25,039 nucleotides of DNA from Ancylobacter novellus (GTDB lineage: Bacteria; Pseudomonadota; Alphaproteobacteria; Rhizobiales; Xanthobacteraceae): contig QFQD01000094.1 in the NCBI GenBank assembly GCA_003241485.1, positions 1 to 25,039 of the forward strand. The letters are read 5' to 3'. The translations under genes and the position numbers were made by a program. Of the stretch, positions 8,051-16,284 are shown in pieces. The notes below the pieces were generated by a model, which ran no database searches, was not told the origin of the DNA, and saw only the letters and a program-made list of their open reading frames with translations. Every line of letters starts with the position of its first letter. Within the stretch, counting starts at the first letter, position 1.

Positions 8051-8458
8051 TCAGCCCTTCGCCTTCTCGATAGCCGCGATGATGTCGGCTTTCTTGGTGG
8101 TCTCGGCAGTCAGTTCGATGCCGTTTTCCTCGGCATACTTGCGAAGCTCGGCCACGGTCTTCGTATCGAGGCCGCCTTCGTCGCCGTCCTCGGCACGCCG
8201 ACGCGCCGCAGTGACGGCAGCCATGAGGTCGTCGCGGGAGCGGCCCGTCAGCTCGGCGCGGCCGTGCTCAAGCAGCTCGCCGATCAGAGCGGCGTTCGAC
8301 ATCTTGTCGACGGGCAACGTCTCGTCGCTTTCCTCGACGCAACCAGCCTTCTGCAGGCGCTTGGCCTGCGCGGGGCTGGGAGGCGGATCGAAGTTCTCTC
8401 CCGCTTTGTAGCGGCGGCCGGTGCGATCATCGACGCACTCGGCGATCACCTTGTACAT
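8051..8458 (-). CDS. Small head-module protein with HeH/SAP-like C-terminus
   Basis: A 135-residue acidic protein. It starts MYKVIAECVDDRTGRRYKAG and resembles small phage proteins that begin with a 'V...D...G..Y..G' beta segment. Residues 98-132 (TVAELRKYAEENGIELTAET then KKADIIAAIEKA) fit an HeH/SAP helix-extension-helix fold, often found in phage head or connector-cluster proteins and in nucleic-acid-binding proteins. ATG 8458 has AGGAG six bases upstream. Function is not established; a head-assembly or DNA-contact role is an inference from the domain and position. Confidence 0.7.
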   Translation of the reverse strand: MYKVIAECVDDRTGRRYKAGENFDPPPSPAQAKRLQKAGCVEESDETLPVDKMSNAALIGELLEHGRAELTGRSRDDLMAAVTAARRRAEDGDEGGLDTKTVAELRKYAEENGIELTAETTKKADIIAAIEKAKG

Positions 8459-8495
8459 GCTGCTCTCCTATGAGCGAGGGGTTGAGGGCGCGCGG

Positions 8496-8927
8496 TCAGA
8501 CCGGGGGATTCGGCGTCGGCGCGTAGCGAGGGCCGAACAGCAGCGCGAGGGCATCGACGAAGATGTTGCCAGCGTCATTGCCGGTCGGCGTGATCGTCAG
8601 GCGCACATACTGCTTGGGGCCGACGTACCCGATCTTGCGCACCTTGTTGTCGTCATCGGCCGCCGTGAAGCTCGCCAGCACCTCGGTGCCGCTCAGCTGC
8701 GCGTCCGGAACGGCGACGGCGTCCGACAGGTTCGCCTGGTCGCCATGCTCCACAAGCACCGCGAAGGTGGCATTGGTGTCGGTGTTGGCGCCGATGTTGA
8801 TGGCGAACACCAGACCATTGTAGCCAGCGGCGTTGATGATCTGGCTCACGATGGCGGTGTTGTCGGTGCGCGCCGCCTGCGGGCTGATGGCACGCGCGAC
8901 GTGCATACGGCTCAGATAGTCCTGCAT
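8496..8927 (-). CDS. Conserved-type phage protein downstream of major capsid
   Basis: A 143-residue protein beginning MQDYLSRMHVARAISPQ, with NAAGYNGLVFAINIGANTDT, FAVLVEHGD and KQYVRLTITPTGNDAG. It is predicted to be mainly beta-strand, with no Cys and acidic overall. ATG 8927 has AAGGG upstream. Proteins of this pattern commonly follow the capsid gene in alphaproteobacterial siphophages; a head decoration or capsid-associated role is plausible, but I do not recognise a characterised family. It lies directly downstream of a strong hairpin. Confidence 0.7.
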   Translation of the reverse strand: MQDYLSRMHVARAISPQAARTDNTAIVSQIINAAGYNGLVFAINIGANTDTNATFAVLVEHGDQANLSDAVAVPDAQLSGTEVLASFTAADDDNKVRKIGYVGPKQYVRLTITPTGNDAGNIFVDALALLFGPRYAPTPNPPV

Positions 8928-8964
8928 CTGCGGACCCTTTCAGGATGATGGAGGGGAGATGGAG

Positions 8965-8989
8965 GCAGCCCGGCTGGTCGCCGGGCTGC
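8965..8989 (-). other. Strong hairpin after major capsid gene
   Basis: A perfect 10-bp stem, GCAGCCCGGC / GCCGGGCTGC, with a five-base loop lies just after the capsid stop at 8999. On the transcribed strand no T-run follows (CTCCATCTCC), so it is unlikely to be a complete intrinsic terminator. It could stabilise the 3' end of capsid mRNA, be a processing site, or attenuate downstream transcription. Confidence 0.6.
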
Positions 8990-8998
8990 GAGCCGGCA

Positions 8999-10291
8999 TC
9001 ACGCCGGGACGTCGAGGCCGACGAAGGGCGAGACCTGATAGCCATTCTCTTCCTTGATCGGCGCGGTGAGCCAAGGCGCACCGTCGACATTCCAGAAGAT
9101 CTTGATCACCGTCTTATTGGCGGTGAATTTGACGTGCTCGGAGGTGGCCACGAACGGGCCGGAGCCATCCTTGATCAGGTAGTACGACCAGTCGGCGAGT
9201 AGGATATCGCCCTTGCTGCCGAGACCCGGCGAGCGATTATTCCAGCGCACCGGATAACCGAGCAGCGTGCCGGCGAAGCCGTCGCGAGCACTGGCCTGCC
9301 AAATGAAGTTGTTGTTGTCGTCCTTCAGCGTCGCAATCTGGAGCAGCGCCGACTGCGGCATCGACCAGACGGGCGAAGTGCCACCACGCATCAGAAGGCG
9401 CGCCACCATGCCCGCCAGATCGCGATAAGATACCTGGTTGGAGACCGCGCGATTGAGGAAGAAGGTCGCGCCAGAGTTCAGGGCGCCGAGCGGCTGGGTG
9501 ATACCGTTGCCGCGGAGGAAAGCCCAATCCTCGGCCTGTGTCACCGCGCCACGAAGCAGCCCTTCGATGAAGGCACTCGACGCCCGCCAGTTGCGCAGCA
9601 GCTTGTCGGTGATGGTCGTGAAGCCGGCCACCTCGTGCGGGGTGAGGGTGATCTCGCGCAGCTTGGCGTCGGTTTCCGGCTTCTCGTCGCCTTCACCGAT
9701 CCACTTCACCTCGACACCGCCATACATGTTGCCGGGGTTGGCGCCGGTCTGGTCGAGAGCGGGGAAGGTCACGCCAGCGTCCGGAGGGTCGCCGGCCTCG
9801 ATCACCTGCGCGCGAGGACGCACCAGGGCATCCTGCGCCGGGACGGAAAGCAGCGTGGTACGCAGCTGGGGCGGGATCATGAAGCCGCCCTGCGCGTTGC
9901 TGTCCATCCGCATCTCGGCGGACAGATCGTCGGCATTCGCGCCGGCCGATTCCACGAAGCTCAGGCGCTGATCGTTCGGGTTGAACCGAACCGCGTGCAT
10001 GAACTGGCCGATATTCTCGAACTCGCGGGAGGCCTCGGGGCCGCCAGGACGGACGACGCCGTTGCCACGGGCGGCCGCCGGACGGATCTGCTCCAGATGG
10101 GCTTCCTCCTGCGCCAGGCGCTCGGCTCGCTCGATTTGCGGCTTGAGCTTTTCGAGGTCCGCCTCAAGGGCGTCATACGCCGAGATCTCTTCGGCCGTGA
10201 GATCGCGGCCGTTGTCGTTCTCAGCGCTGGTGAGGATCGCGCGCATATCCGCGACCAGCTTCGCGCGCTTTTCGCGCAGGGCCTTCAGCAT
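8999..10291 (-). CDS. Major capsid protein, HK97 fold
   Basis: A 430-residue protein forming the icosahedral shell. Start ATG 10291 (MLKALREKRAKL) has GGAG six bases upstream. Residues 1-75 are a charged helical delta-domain (EKLKPQIERAERLAQEEA), expected to act as internal scaffold and be removed by the prohead protease. The mature part shows the HK97 capsid pattern: GGFMIPPQL, LVRPRAQV, FPALDQTGAN, DKLLRNWRASSAFIEG and DWAFLRGNG, then QPLGALNSG and GYPVRWNN, GDILLADWSYY. Immediately upstream lies a rho-independent terminator, so capsid expression may have its own control. Confidence 0.95.
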   Translation of the reverse strand: MLKALREKRAKLVADMRAILTSAENDNGRDLTAEEISAYDALEADLEKLKPQIERAERLAQEEAHLEQIRPAAARGNGVVRPGGPEASREFENIGQFMHAVRFNPNDQRLSFVESAGANADDLSAEMRMDSNAQGGFMIPPQLRTTLLSVPAQDALVRPRAQVIEAGDPPDAGVTFPALDQTGANPGNMYGGVEVKWIGEGDEKPETDAKLREITLTPHEVAGFTTITDKLLRNWRASSAFIEGLLRGAVTQAEDWAFLRGNGITQPLGALNSGATFFLNRAVSNQVSYRDLAGMVARLLMRGGTSPVWSMPQSALLQIATLKDDNNNFIWQASARDGFAGTLLGYPVRWNNRSPGLGSKGDILLADWSYYLIKDGSGPFVATSEHVKFTANKTVIKIFWNVDGAPWLTAPIKEENGYQVSPFVGLDVPA

Positions 10292-10320
10292 GTTTCTCTC
10301 CAGATGCTGATGCCGGGCAT

Positions 10321-10357
10321 AAAAAAACCCACGCAACGCCCCGGCGCGTGCGTGGGT
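10321..10357 (-). terminator. Rho-independent terminator between protease and capsid genes
   Basis: On the minus strand ACCCACGCA (10357-10349) pairs perfectly with TGCGTGGGT (10335-10327). The 13-base GC-rich loop can pair further. Seven T follow directly (10327-10321). This is a textbook intrinsic terminator facing the direction of transcription, between the protease and capsid genes. Confidence 0.88.
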
Positions 10358-10395
10358 GATAGCCGCCGGTCGGCGGGTAGCGGGAAGGGCTCGGC

Positions 10396-11295
10396 CTAGA
10401 AGCTGTGAAGCGCCAGAGCGCGTTTCTCGCGCTGCAGCGGACGGCGAGCGACGGCGGCCGAAGTGGCCCCGAACCGATTCAGGGTGTCTTCGAGGGTGGC
10501 AATGGAATCGGCCATCTTCTCGCCGACCGCGGCTTGCGCGGTGACGGTACGGCCCAAGCCGAATCCTTCACGCACAGTCGCGAGCGAAACGCCACGATTG
10601 GCAGCAACGCGACGCACGAAGACATCATAATAGTGATCGACGCGGCCCTGCCGGTGCGCAATGGCCTCTTCGCTCATCGGAGCGAAGGGCGCCCCCTCGG
10701 CCTTATACTTGCCGGCCGAAATGATCGTCTTGCGGATACCTGCTTTTTCCAAGGCGGCACTGACATCCTCATACACGCCGAGCACGCCGATCGAGCCAAC
10801 CTCGGCGGACGGGCTCAGCACGATCTCGTCGGCGGCCGACGTGATCCAGTAGCCCGCGCTCGCATTGGTCGCGTTGACGTGAGCAATGATTGGCTTGGTA
10901 CCGCGAGCGGCGAAGATCTTCGACGAAAGTTCGTCGGCGCCGGATACCACACCACCTGGCGTGTCCGTGTCGATGATGATCGCCTTCACCGAGCTATCGG
11001 CAACTGCCGCGTCGAAGGCTCGCCCGAACCCTTCGGAGCTGGTGCCACCGGAGATGTCGCTCATCATGCTCATGCGATTGGCGATGACGCCGCGCAAAGA
11101 AAGCACCGCCACCGATCCCTCGCTGCGCGCGACATCGCGTTCCGCCTGCTTCGAGATACGCGCCTCGATCTCCTCGGCCGACAACTTGTCGCCAGCAGCC
11201 TGCAAGGAGAGAAAGGCAACGATCTGCTCGAGCTTTTCCGGCTGGATTGCCCAGTATTCATTGGCCACAGCCATAAGGATATTGGCGTATTTCAT
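10396..11295 (-). CDS. Prohead protease, S49/SppA-like
   Basis: A 299-residue serine peptidase expected to cleave the capsid delta-domain during prohead maturation. Features in order are VAVLSLRGVI (residues 62-71), SVKAIIIDTDTPGG (102-115), NATNASAGYWITSAADEI with nucleophile candidate Ser146, VGSIGVLG (166-173) and SAGKYKAEG with general-base Lys196 or Lys198. These are the S49 (SppA, lambda C-like) hallmarks. Unlike membrane SppA it has no obvious signal peptide. ATG 11295 overlaps the portal stop (ATGA). Size and location between portal and capsid are normal for HK97-type phages. No separate scaffold gene is seen, consistent with a capsid delta-domain doing that job. Confidence 0.92.
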   Translation of the reverse strand: MKYANILMAVANEYWAIQPEKLEQIVAFLSLQAAGDKLSAEEIEARISKQAERDVARSEGSVAVLSLRGVIANRMSMMSDISGGTSSEGFGRAFDAAVADSSVKAIIIDTDTPGGVVSGADELSSKIFAARGTKPIIAHVNATNASAGYWITSAADEIVLSPSAEVGSIGVLGVYEDVSAALEKAGIRKTIISAGKYKAEGAPFAPMSEEAIAHRQGRVDHYYDVFVRRVAANRGVSLATVREGFGLGRTVTAQAAVGEKMADSIATLEDTLNRFGATSAAVARRPLQREKRALALHSF

Positions 11296-12614
11296 TCCGT
11301 CACCTGCTCGGGTTCGGGCGCTTTAGCGGCTCGTGCCGCAGGCGGCGCCGGCGGCTCTGGCGGGTTGATGGCGTTTTCGAGTGATTGGAGGTTTGCGGAG
11401 ACGAAGCGGGTGTCGCCGGCCGGGCCGATCGGGTCCATATCCTCCAGCGCGCATATCTGGTTCGGCGAAAGCCCCGCGACCTCGAACAGCGACTTGTAGA
11501 AAGCCGCGCGCGCCTCCATGTCGCCGCGCAGGAGCGCATTCATGTTGAACTTGACGTAGTAACCATGGTCGCGCTCTTCCTCGGTGAAGAGCTTCCAGTT
11601 CAGCTCCTGTTCCCACGCTGCCACCCACGGCTCGATGGTTTGCCGCACGAAGCCGATCATCAGCTGCTCAATGCCGGCGCCCCACGACGGCACGCCATCA
11701 TGGCTCTGCAGCAGGATCAGCGGCACGTCGTACATGCGCGCGATCTCGGCGATCTGTGCCAGGCGCGTGCCGAGAAACTGCGCATCCTCTGGTGGGATGG
11801 TGGTCGGGACGTACTTCATCCCCTCTTCGAGCACCTTGACGCGGTGCGCATTGTCCAAGCCGCTCTGCGCATCGAGCCGAGACGCCGGGTTCGCGGGATC
11901 CGCACGCTTCTCGCCGTTCGGCCCCCTCAGGTTCTGATGGGCAGCAGCAGAGAGCTTGCCGGGGTGAAGAAGAAACCCGCCGCTCTTCGCATCATTTGCG
12001 AAGAACTTCCCGCCGAACGTCTCCAGGGCCTTGGTAAGGCCGAGCGCCTCGCGCGCCATGGCAATCGGCGACAGGCCGACATACCCATCCTGGCTGATGT
12101 CCATGATGTGGAGCACGTCGAGTTGATCGATCTTATACTGAGTGCCGCCGATGGTGGTCCGGTAAAACAAGCTGTCGCCATCCCGGTGCGGGCTGGTTGC
12201 CCACGGAAGCAGAGGCCAAAGCCCGATGGCTTGCCCCTTCTCGTTCCGCTCGATCTCCACATAGCCATTGCCCCATAACAGGGCGTGACCTTGAACGGTC
12301 TTTCGCAGAGTGCGCGAGGACATGAACTCGTTGGGCCGTAACCCTAAGCGCTGCGAGAGCGGGTGGTCCGTGACTTCCTCCGCGCCTCCGCCCGCGCGGC
12401 TTCGGAAAATCTTCACCGGGAACCGGGCGATTGGGTTCGAGATGCGATTGACGCAGGCATAGACCACCGGCAGCTGCATGGCCGTATTCTCGGCGACCAT
12501 CACACCCGCACTGGTCTTTCCACCACCGAGGCTTCGGATGATCCAATGGTTAGGATCGCTCGGCGCCTGCGACTGACCAAAAACGGCGGCCTTGAGATCG
12601 GAGAAGTACCCCAT
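11292..12614 (-). CDS. Portal protein, HK97 family
   Basis: A 440-residue protein forming the dodecameric vertex ring through which DNA is packaged. Recognisable are VVYACVNRISNPIARFPVKI, HPLSQRLGLRPNEFMSS, GNGYVEIERN and DVLHIMDISQDGYVGLSPI, then IARMYDVPLILL and GAGIEQLMIGFVRQTIEPW. These match HK97 gp3-type portals. ATG 12614 is preferred because GAGG lies seven bases upstream; a TTG at 12620 overlapping the TerL stop would add two residues. A Gly/Asp/Pro-rich segment (GPNGEKRADPANPASRL) looks like a loop insertion. The C-terminal 30 residues are Pro/Ala-rich. Confidence 0.94.
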   Translation of the reverse strand: MGYFSDLKAAVFGQSQAPSDPNHWIIRSLGGGKTSAGVMVAENTAMQLPVVYACVNRISNPIARFPVKIFRSRAGGGAEEVTDHPLSQRLGLRPNEFMSSRTLRKTVQGHALLWGNGYVEIERNEKGQAIGLWPLLPWATSPHRDGDSLFYRTTIGGTQYKIDQLDVLHIMDISQDGYVGLSPIAMAREALGLTKALETFGGKFFANDAKSGGFLLHPGKLSAAAHQNLRGPNGEKRADPANPASRLDAQSGLDNAHRVKVLEEGMKYVPTTIPPEDAQFLGTRLAQIAEIARMYDVPLILLQSHDGVPSWGAGIEQLMIGFVRQTIEPWVAAWEQELNWKLFTEEERDHGYYVKFNMNALLRGDMEARAAFYKSLFEVAGLSPNQICALEDMDPIGPAGDTRFVSANLQSLENAINPPEPPAPPAARAAKAPEPEQVTE

Positions 12615-12616
12615 AT

Positions 12617-13819
12617 TCAAACCTCGATCTCAAGAATGCCACGGCCTTCATAGACCGATGGGCCTTCGACTTCCTGCGTCATGGCCAAGCCAACAGCCAT
12701 AACGCCAGCAGCGATACCGTCGATCTTCTCGCGGCTCTTCTTCTTCGCCACCATGTAATTCAGGTTCTCGTCGAAACGGATCACAGCATTACCCGCCATC
12801 CACTTAAGGACCGGGTGTCCGCCGTGATCGAGGTCGCCCGCCGTCACCAACCGCTCGAAATGCTTGGTCGGCTCCGCGAGCGTATGGATGCCCTGCCGCA
12901 TCTCGCAGAAGATCCCGGCGTCGGCGCCAGCATCCTGCAAATCGGTGAGCAGCTTCGTCGAATTCCACGGGTCGTAGCCGATGGCGCGCACATCGAAGTG
13001 CTCTATGCCGGCGAGAATAGCGCGCATGAGATAGTTCTGGTCGACGACGTTGCCCGGCGTCGGCGTCAGAGCGCCCGTCTCCACCCACCGATCATAGGCA
13101 ACACGGTCATTCTTGACCCGTTCACGGAGCGTGTCTTCAGGCACCCAAAAATCGGACAGGATCGCCCATTTTGGATGATCCTCATCAGGCGGAAACACCC
13201 ACTCAAGCGCAGTGATGTCCTGAGTCGAGGAAACGTCGAAGGCGCCGAAACAGGCACGGCCAACGAATTCCGACCTATCCTTTGCCCAACGCCGCCAAGC
13301 CTGCGGATCGCTCGCCCCCCGGTTCCAAACCTTGGGATTGATCCACCTCACGATGGCGTCGATCCACTGATTCAGGTGATAGCACCTGAAATGTGCCTCG
13401 GCGCGCGGGTTGTCCTTTGCCTTGGCTGCTTCCCGGCGAAGAAAGTCAATGGTCGGCGAGAACCCCAGCGACGGGTTCGCCCGCCGCCACACCGCCTCAT
13501 CGGTCCAGTCATCATCCTGACCGGCGGCAAAGATGACGACGAGTGTAGCCGGGTCATCGATCCGGCCGTCGAGAATGCCGAGGCTTTCCTCCCACAGGCC
13601 GTAGCCGACTTCATTCGACCGGATGCCGGTGGTCGACGCGTAAAGCTCGATCGGCTGGAGGCGCGCGCCGGTACCTTGCCGGAGCGTGCTCGCCAGCTCG
13701 GTGGTGATCCACTCATGCATTTCGTCGCCGGTGATGACGGTCGGCGAACGTCCGTGCTTGCCCTCGGCCTTGCCCGAGAGCAGCTCGAAGGTGGAGCGGA
13801 TCTGCGGAACCCATATGGA
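12617..13819 (-). pseudogene. Terminase large subunit, C-terminal part (frameshifted)
   Basis: This is the second reading frame of TerL. From about 13819 it reads SIWVPQIRSTFELLSGKAEGK, then HGRSPTVITGDEMHEW, with Walker B-like GDE, then TGARLQPIELYASTTG (coupling motif region) and a nuclease-type half with FGAFDVSSTQDITAL and IGYDPWNSTKL. These match P27-partnered Terminase_1 proteins. It is out of frame with the upstream Walker A segment, and it ends where the portal gene starts. Sequence upstream of 13819 in this frame (Ser/Arg-rich) does not look like protein. Confidence 0.85.
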
Positions 13820-14279
13820 AGGCGTAACCTTGCCCGCCGATCGCGCCATCGAGGACGAAGAACAGCAGCGAGAGAGCCGAAAGGAACTCGCTCTTTCCGT
13901 TCTTGCGGGGCACCCACAGCATGAGCCGCCGAAAGAGGCGGACGTGCTCATGCCGAGGCAGCCCCGTTTCCTCGTCGAGGACTTCCACCGGGACTTTCCA
14001 CCCGACGAGCAGCCGGACGATCACCTCTTGCCAACGATTGAGGCGGAACGGCTTGCCGGCGAAGCGATCCTCGGTGAGGCGAAAAACCTGCGGCCACATG
14101 CGCACGGCCGCGTCAGCCTTGGCCGCATCGAACCACGCGCCGGGCACCTTGCTCGCCCGAGCCCAGGCGACCCGCGCCCACCCGTAAACCTCCTCTTCCG
14201 CGACCTCGGCGAGCCATGCGGGCTCGGGCCAGAGCATATGCGGCGCCGCCGCGCGGACGGCAGCCTCCGCAACCTCCAT
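13713..14279 (-). pseudogene. Terminase large subunit, N-terminal part (frameshifted)
   Basis: The frame begins MEVAEAAVRAAAPHMLW and carries RLNRWQEVIVRLLVGWKVPV and the ATPase Walker A-like VPRKNGKSE (residues 123-131), then LLFFVLDGAIGGQGYA. After GYA (about 13821) the reading in this frame becomes non-protein-like and ends at 13713. The terminase resumes in the +1 frame at SIWVPQ (13819). In Terminase_1 proteins several dozen residues normally lie between these two segments (the helix with QA and F...A, then the next strand). They appear to be missing here, so this is a frame-breaking deletion and not a single-base slip. ATP-driven packaging should be lost. The usual partner TerS lies just upstream. 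Confidence 0.82.
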
Positions 14280-14290
14280 ATCCAGCGCGC

Positions 14291-14896
14291 CTAGTTGGGC
14301 CGCGATCCCGGCGGCGTGGCGTCCATGCGCGACAAGGCGCCAATGGGATCGTTGTCGATGGCAGGGGCCGGCGCGTCAGTCGATTCCACGTCCTGCACCT
14401 GGCGCTCCGGCGCCTTGTCGCCGAACAGCGGCAGGCCACCCATGCCGCCGAGCGCTACCGACTGATCGCGCAGGATCTTGAAGCGGGCATCGGCACGCAT
14501 GCCGTACGAGGCCTCGATGTCACCGAGCACCTTCTCCAGCGACTGCCACGCCTTGAAGGCGGGGTGCTGCCGCTTGGTCGAGTTGCCGTTCGTGTCCGTG
14601 GCGTCGTACCAGGTGCCTTCTTTGCGGATCGCCTCATCGGCGGCCACCCATTCGACAACGTACCGGCAGTACCTGGCGATCGGCTGGGCATCGAGAGCAT
14701 TGACGAAATTCAGCCGGGCGAGCAGCGGCACATGCTCGCGCCATACCTCCATCGCCTTGCGGCTCTTTGCCAACCACCGCGGCGGCTTGATCTCACCGGG
14801 ATTGACCGGCGCAGCATCTGCCGCCTTCGGACGGCGCCGACCGGGATTGCCCTTTGCGGCCTGCAGGCCGGCATCGTCCGGTTTCCTGCCCCGCAT
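14291..14896 (-). CDS. Terminase small subunit, P27 family
   Basis: A 201-residue protein that recognises the packaging site and hands DNA to TerL. It begins MRGRKPDDAGLQAAKGNPGR, a nearly universal P27-family opening (MRGRKP..). It then has PPRWLAKSRKAMEVWRE, LDAQPIARYCRYVVEW and HPAFKAWQSLEKVL, with EASYGMRADARFKIL. ATG 14896 has AAGGA seven bases upstream; longer in-frame versions add non-phage-like sequence. The gene ends 12 bases before TerL begins. The C-terminal 40 residues are acidic and Pro-rich. Confidence 0.92.
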   Translation of the reverse strand: MRGRKPDDAGLQAAKGNPGRRRPKAADAAPVNPGEIKPPRWLAKSRKAMEVWREHVPLLARLNFVNALDAQPIARYCRYVVEWVAADEAIRKEGTWYDATDTNGNSTKRQHPAFKAWQSLEKVLGDIEASYGMRADARFKILRDQSVALGGMGGLPLFGDKAPERQVQDVESTDAPAPAIDNDPIGALSRMDATPPGSRPN

Positions 14897-14993
14897 GGCT
14901 AAGTCCTTCCCCGAAAAAAATAATCCGCCAATTTCGCGACGACACACGCGACCTTGCCATAGCGGTCCGGGCTCCAAAGCTCCGAACTTTTGA

Positions 14994-15416
14994 CTACCCC
15001 CCCTCGGTATCGGCGAGGTCTGGCCTAAGCTGCACGGTCAGTGCGCGCGCTGCGGCGCTGTCGAGAGCCAGCTCGTGCGCTGGCAGCTCGCCTTTGTCGA
15101 AGCTCGCTTCCAGCCGCTTCTTGACCACGTCGTGGTGCCAGCGGCACGAGGGCTGCCAATTGTCCACGCTCCACATGCGCTCGGCATCGCCACGCTGCGG
15201 TACGACGTGGTCGACGAGCGTCGAGGGCACCACGATGCCGACCGCCTCGCAGCCCAGGCACAGCGGGTGCTGGTCTATGTAGCGCTTGGCCGCCTTGTCC
15301 CATTCGGCCGTATAGCCGCGCGCCCGTGCCGAGCCACGTCGCTCGTCAACCTGCTTGCGTTGCTCTGATCGAGGTTGCCGAGGACGAGGGCGAAACATCG
15401 GAGGGCGAACCGGCAT
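14994..15416 (-). CDS. HNH endonuclease next to terminase
   Basis: A 140-residue HNH nuclease of the kind found next to terminase genes in many HK97-type phages, where it assists DNA cutting during packaging. The motif is complete: PLCLGC (zinc Cys53, Cys56), LVDHVVPQRGD (His70), MWSVDNWQPSCRWHHD (Asn86, Cys91, His94-His95). The N-terminus is Arg/Pro-rich and probably DNA-binding. ATG 15416 has GGAGGG five bases upstream. It is the first gene after a probable terminator and so is likely the first late gene. Confidence 0.9.
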   Translation of the reverse strand: MPVRPPMFRPRPRQPRSEQRKQVDERRGSARARGYTAEWDKAAKRYIDQHPLCLGCEAVGIVVPSTLVDHVVPQRGDAERMWSVDNWQPSCRWHHDVVKKRLEASFDKGELPAHELALDSAAARALTVQLRPDLADTEGG

Positions 15417-15425
15417 CGCGACCCT

Positions 15426-15465
15426 CCAGAAACAACAATGCCCGGCGGCTTTTCAGCTCCGGGCA
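15426..15465 (-). terminator. Probable terminator between early and late genes
   Basis: On the minus strand TGCCCGG (15465-15459) pairs with CCGGGCA (15445-15439), with a 13-base loop, followed by TTGTTGTTTC. The stem is strong and the tail T-rich but interrupted. It lies between the unrecognised 250-aa gene and the late HNH/terminase genes. It is a likely point for antitermination or for separating early and late transcripts. Confidence 0.55.
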
Positions 15466-15515
15466 CAGGACTTCATCGTGTATTTCGTACGGGGTACGCT
15501 GCTTCGCAGAGATCG

Positions 15516-16268
15516 TCAATCGTCGGTATAGACGAAGTGGACCTCTTTTTCGGCCCGCTCCCACGCCTGCCGCTCCTGCTGCGTTCCCAGCACCCGCACG
15601 GGGCGCTTCTGGCCTGTCGCATCGTCCTCCATATGCCACAGGCGACAAAGCACAGTGAGACCTCGCCTAAGCAACGTCAGTTCACCATTGCGTATAATTC
15701 TCTCCGGCATCGCAACACCGGTTCGCGCGCCCTGTCGCGTGACCAGAAGAGAGCGCATCGAACAGGGCTTGTCATAGATGATGATGTCCTCTAGCGCACG
15801 GCTGACCTCCTTTCCATCATCCATGTCCCGCAGGACATCGAGCACGGCGCTATGCTGACGCAGAACGCGCTCGCTCATCTCTTCGTCGCTCTCGGGTCGT
15901 TCGGCGGTGCCGCTCTCTCCACGCCGCCATGCATCCTCATCCACAGGATTTGCGACGACATGGCCGAGGGCGGTGCAGGTTTGCATGGGCGTCGCCATCA
16001 CGAGGCGGAACTGCGCCACGATGGAGCGGAAGCGATCCGCCGCCCAATATTGCGCTTCGGAGATCCGCCCGCTGAGGTGCAGCCGCCCGATCTCGCTCTC
16101 GGCCTGCTGGTCGCGGCGCTGCGCATCTGCCAGCCAGCGCCGGTGTGGTTGCTCGAACACCACGCTGCGCGGATCGTTGCGCTTCGCCTCGGCATTCACC
16201 ACGCTGTCACTGCGCCGCCCGCAGGGCTTGCGCTTGCCGGGCTTCCTCGGCCTTCCCGCTCGTGCCAT
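15516..16268 (-). CDS. Unrecognised phage protein in late-regulator position
   Basis: A 250-residue protein I do not recognise. ATG 16268 is preferred (AGGGG six bases upstream) over an ATG two codons earlier. The N-terminus MARAGRPRKPGKRKPCGRRS is very basic. It is followed by a helical region (LADAQRRDQQAESEIGRLHL, SGRISEAQYWAADRFRS), an acidic Glu/Asp segment (ERPESDEEMSERVLRQ) and a C-terminal region ending EKEVHFVYTDD. The last gene before a probable terminator and the terminase block is often a late-gene regulator (Q-like), so that is a testable guess. No sigma, HTH or zinc motif is evident. Confidence 0.7.
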   Translation of the reverse strand: MARAGRPRKPGKRKPCGRRSDSVVNAEAKRNDPRSVVFEQPHRRWLADAQRRDQQAESEIGRLHLSGRISEAQYWAADRFRSIVAQFRLVMATPMQTCTALGHVVANPVDEDAWRRGESGTAERPESDEEMSERVLRQHSAVLDVLRDMDDGKEVSRALEDIIIYDKPCSMRSLLVTRQGARTGVAMPERIIRNGELTLLRRGLTVLCRLWHMEDDATGQKRPVRVLGTQQERQAWERAEKEVHFVYTDD

Positions 16269-16284
16269 GTCCATCCCCTGAAAA

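Noticed and set aside
13820..13951. TerL C-terminal frame starting at ATG 13951
   Set aside because: The first ~44 codons are Ser/Arg/Cys-rich and overlap the in-frame Walker A segment of the other frame; they are not the native start.
15937..15945. TCATCCACA, one mismatch from a DnaA box
   Set aside because: Isolated single site inside a coding region; no cluster, so no support for a DnaA-box origin there.
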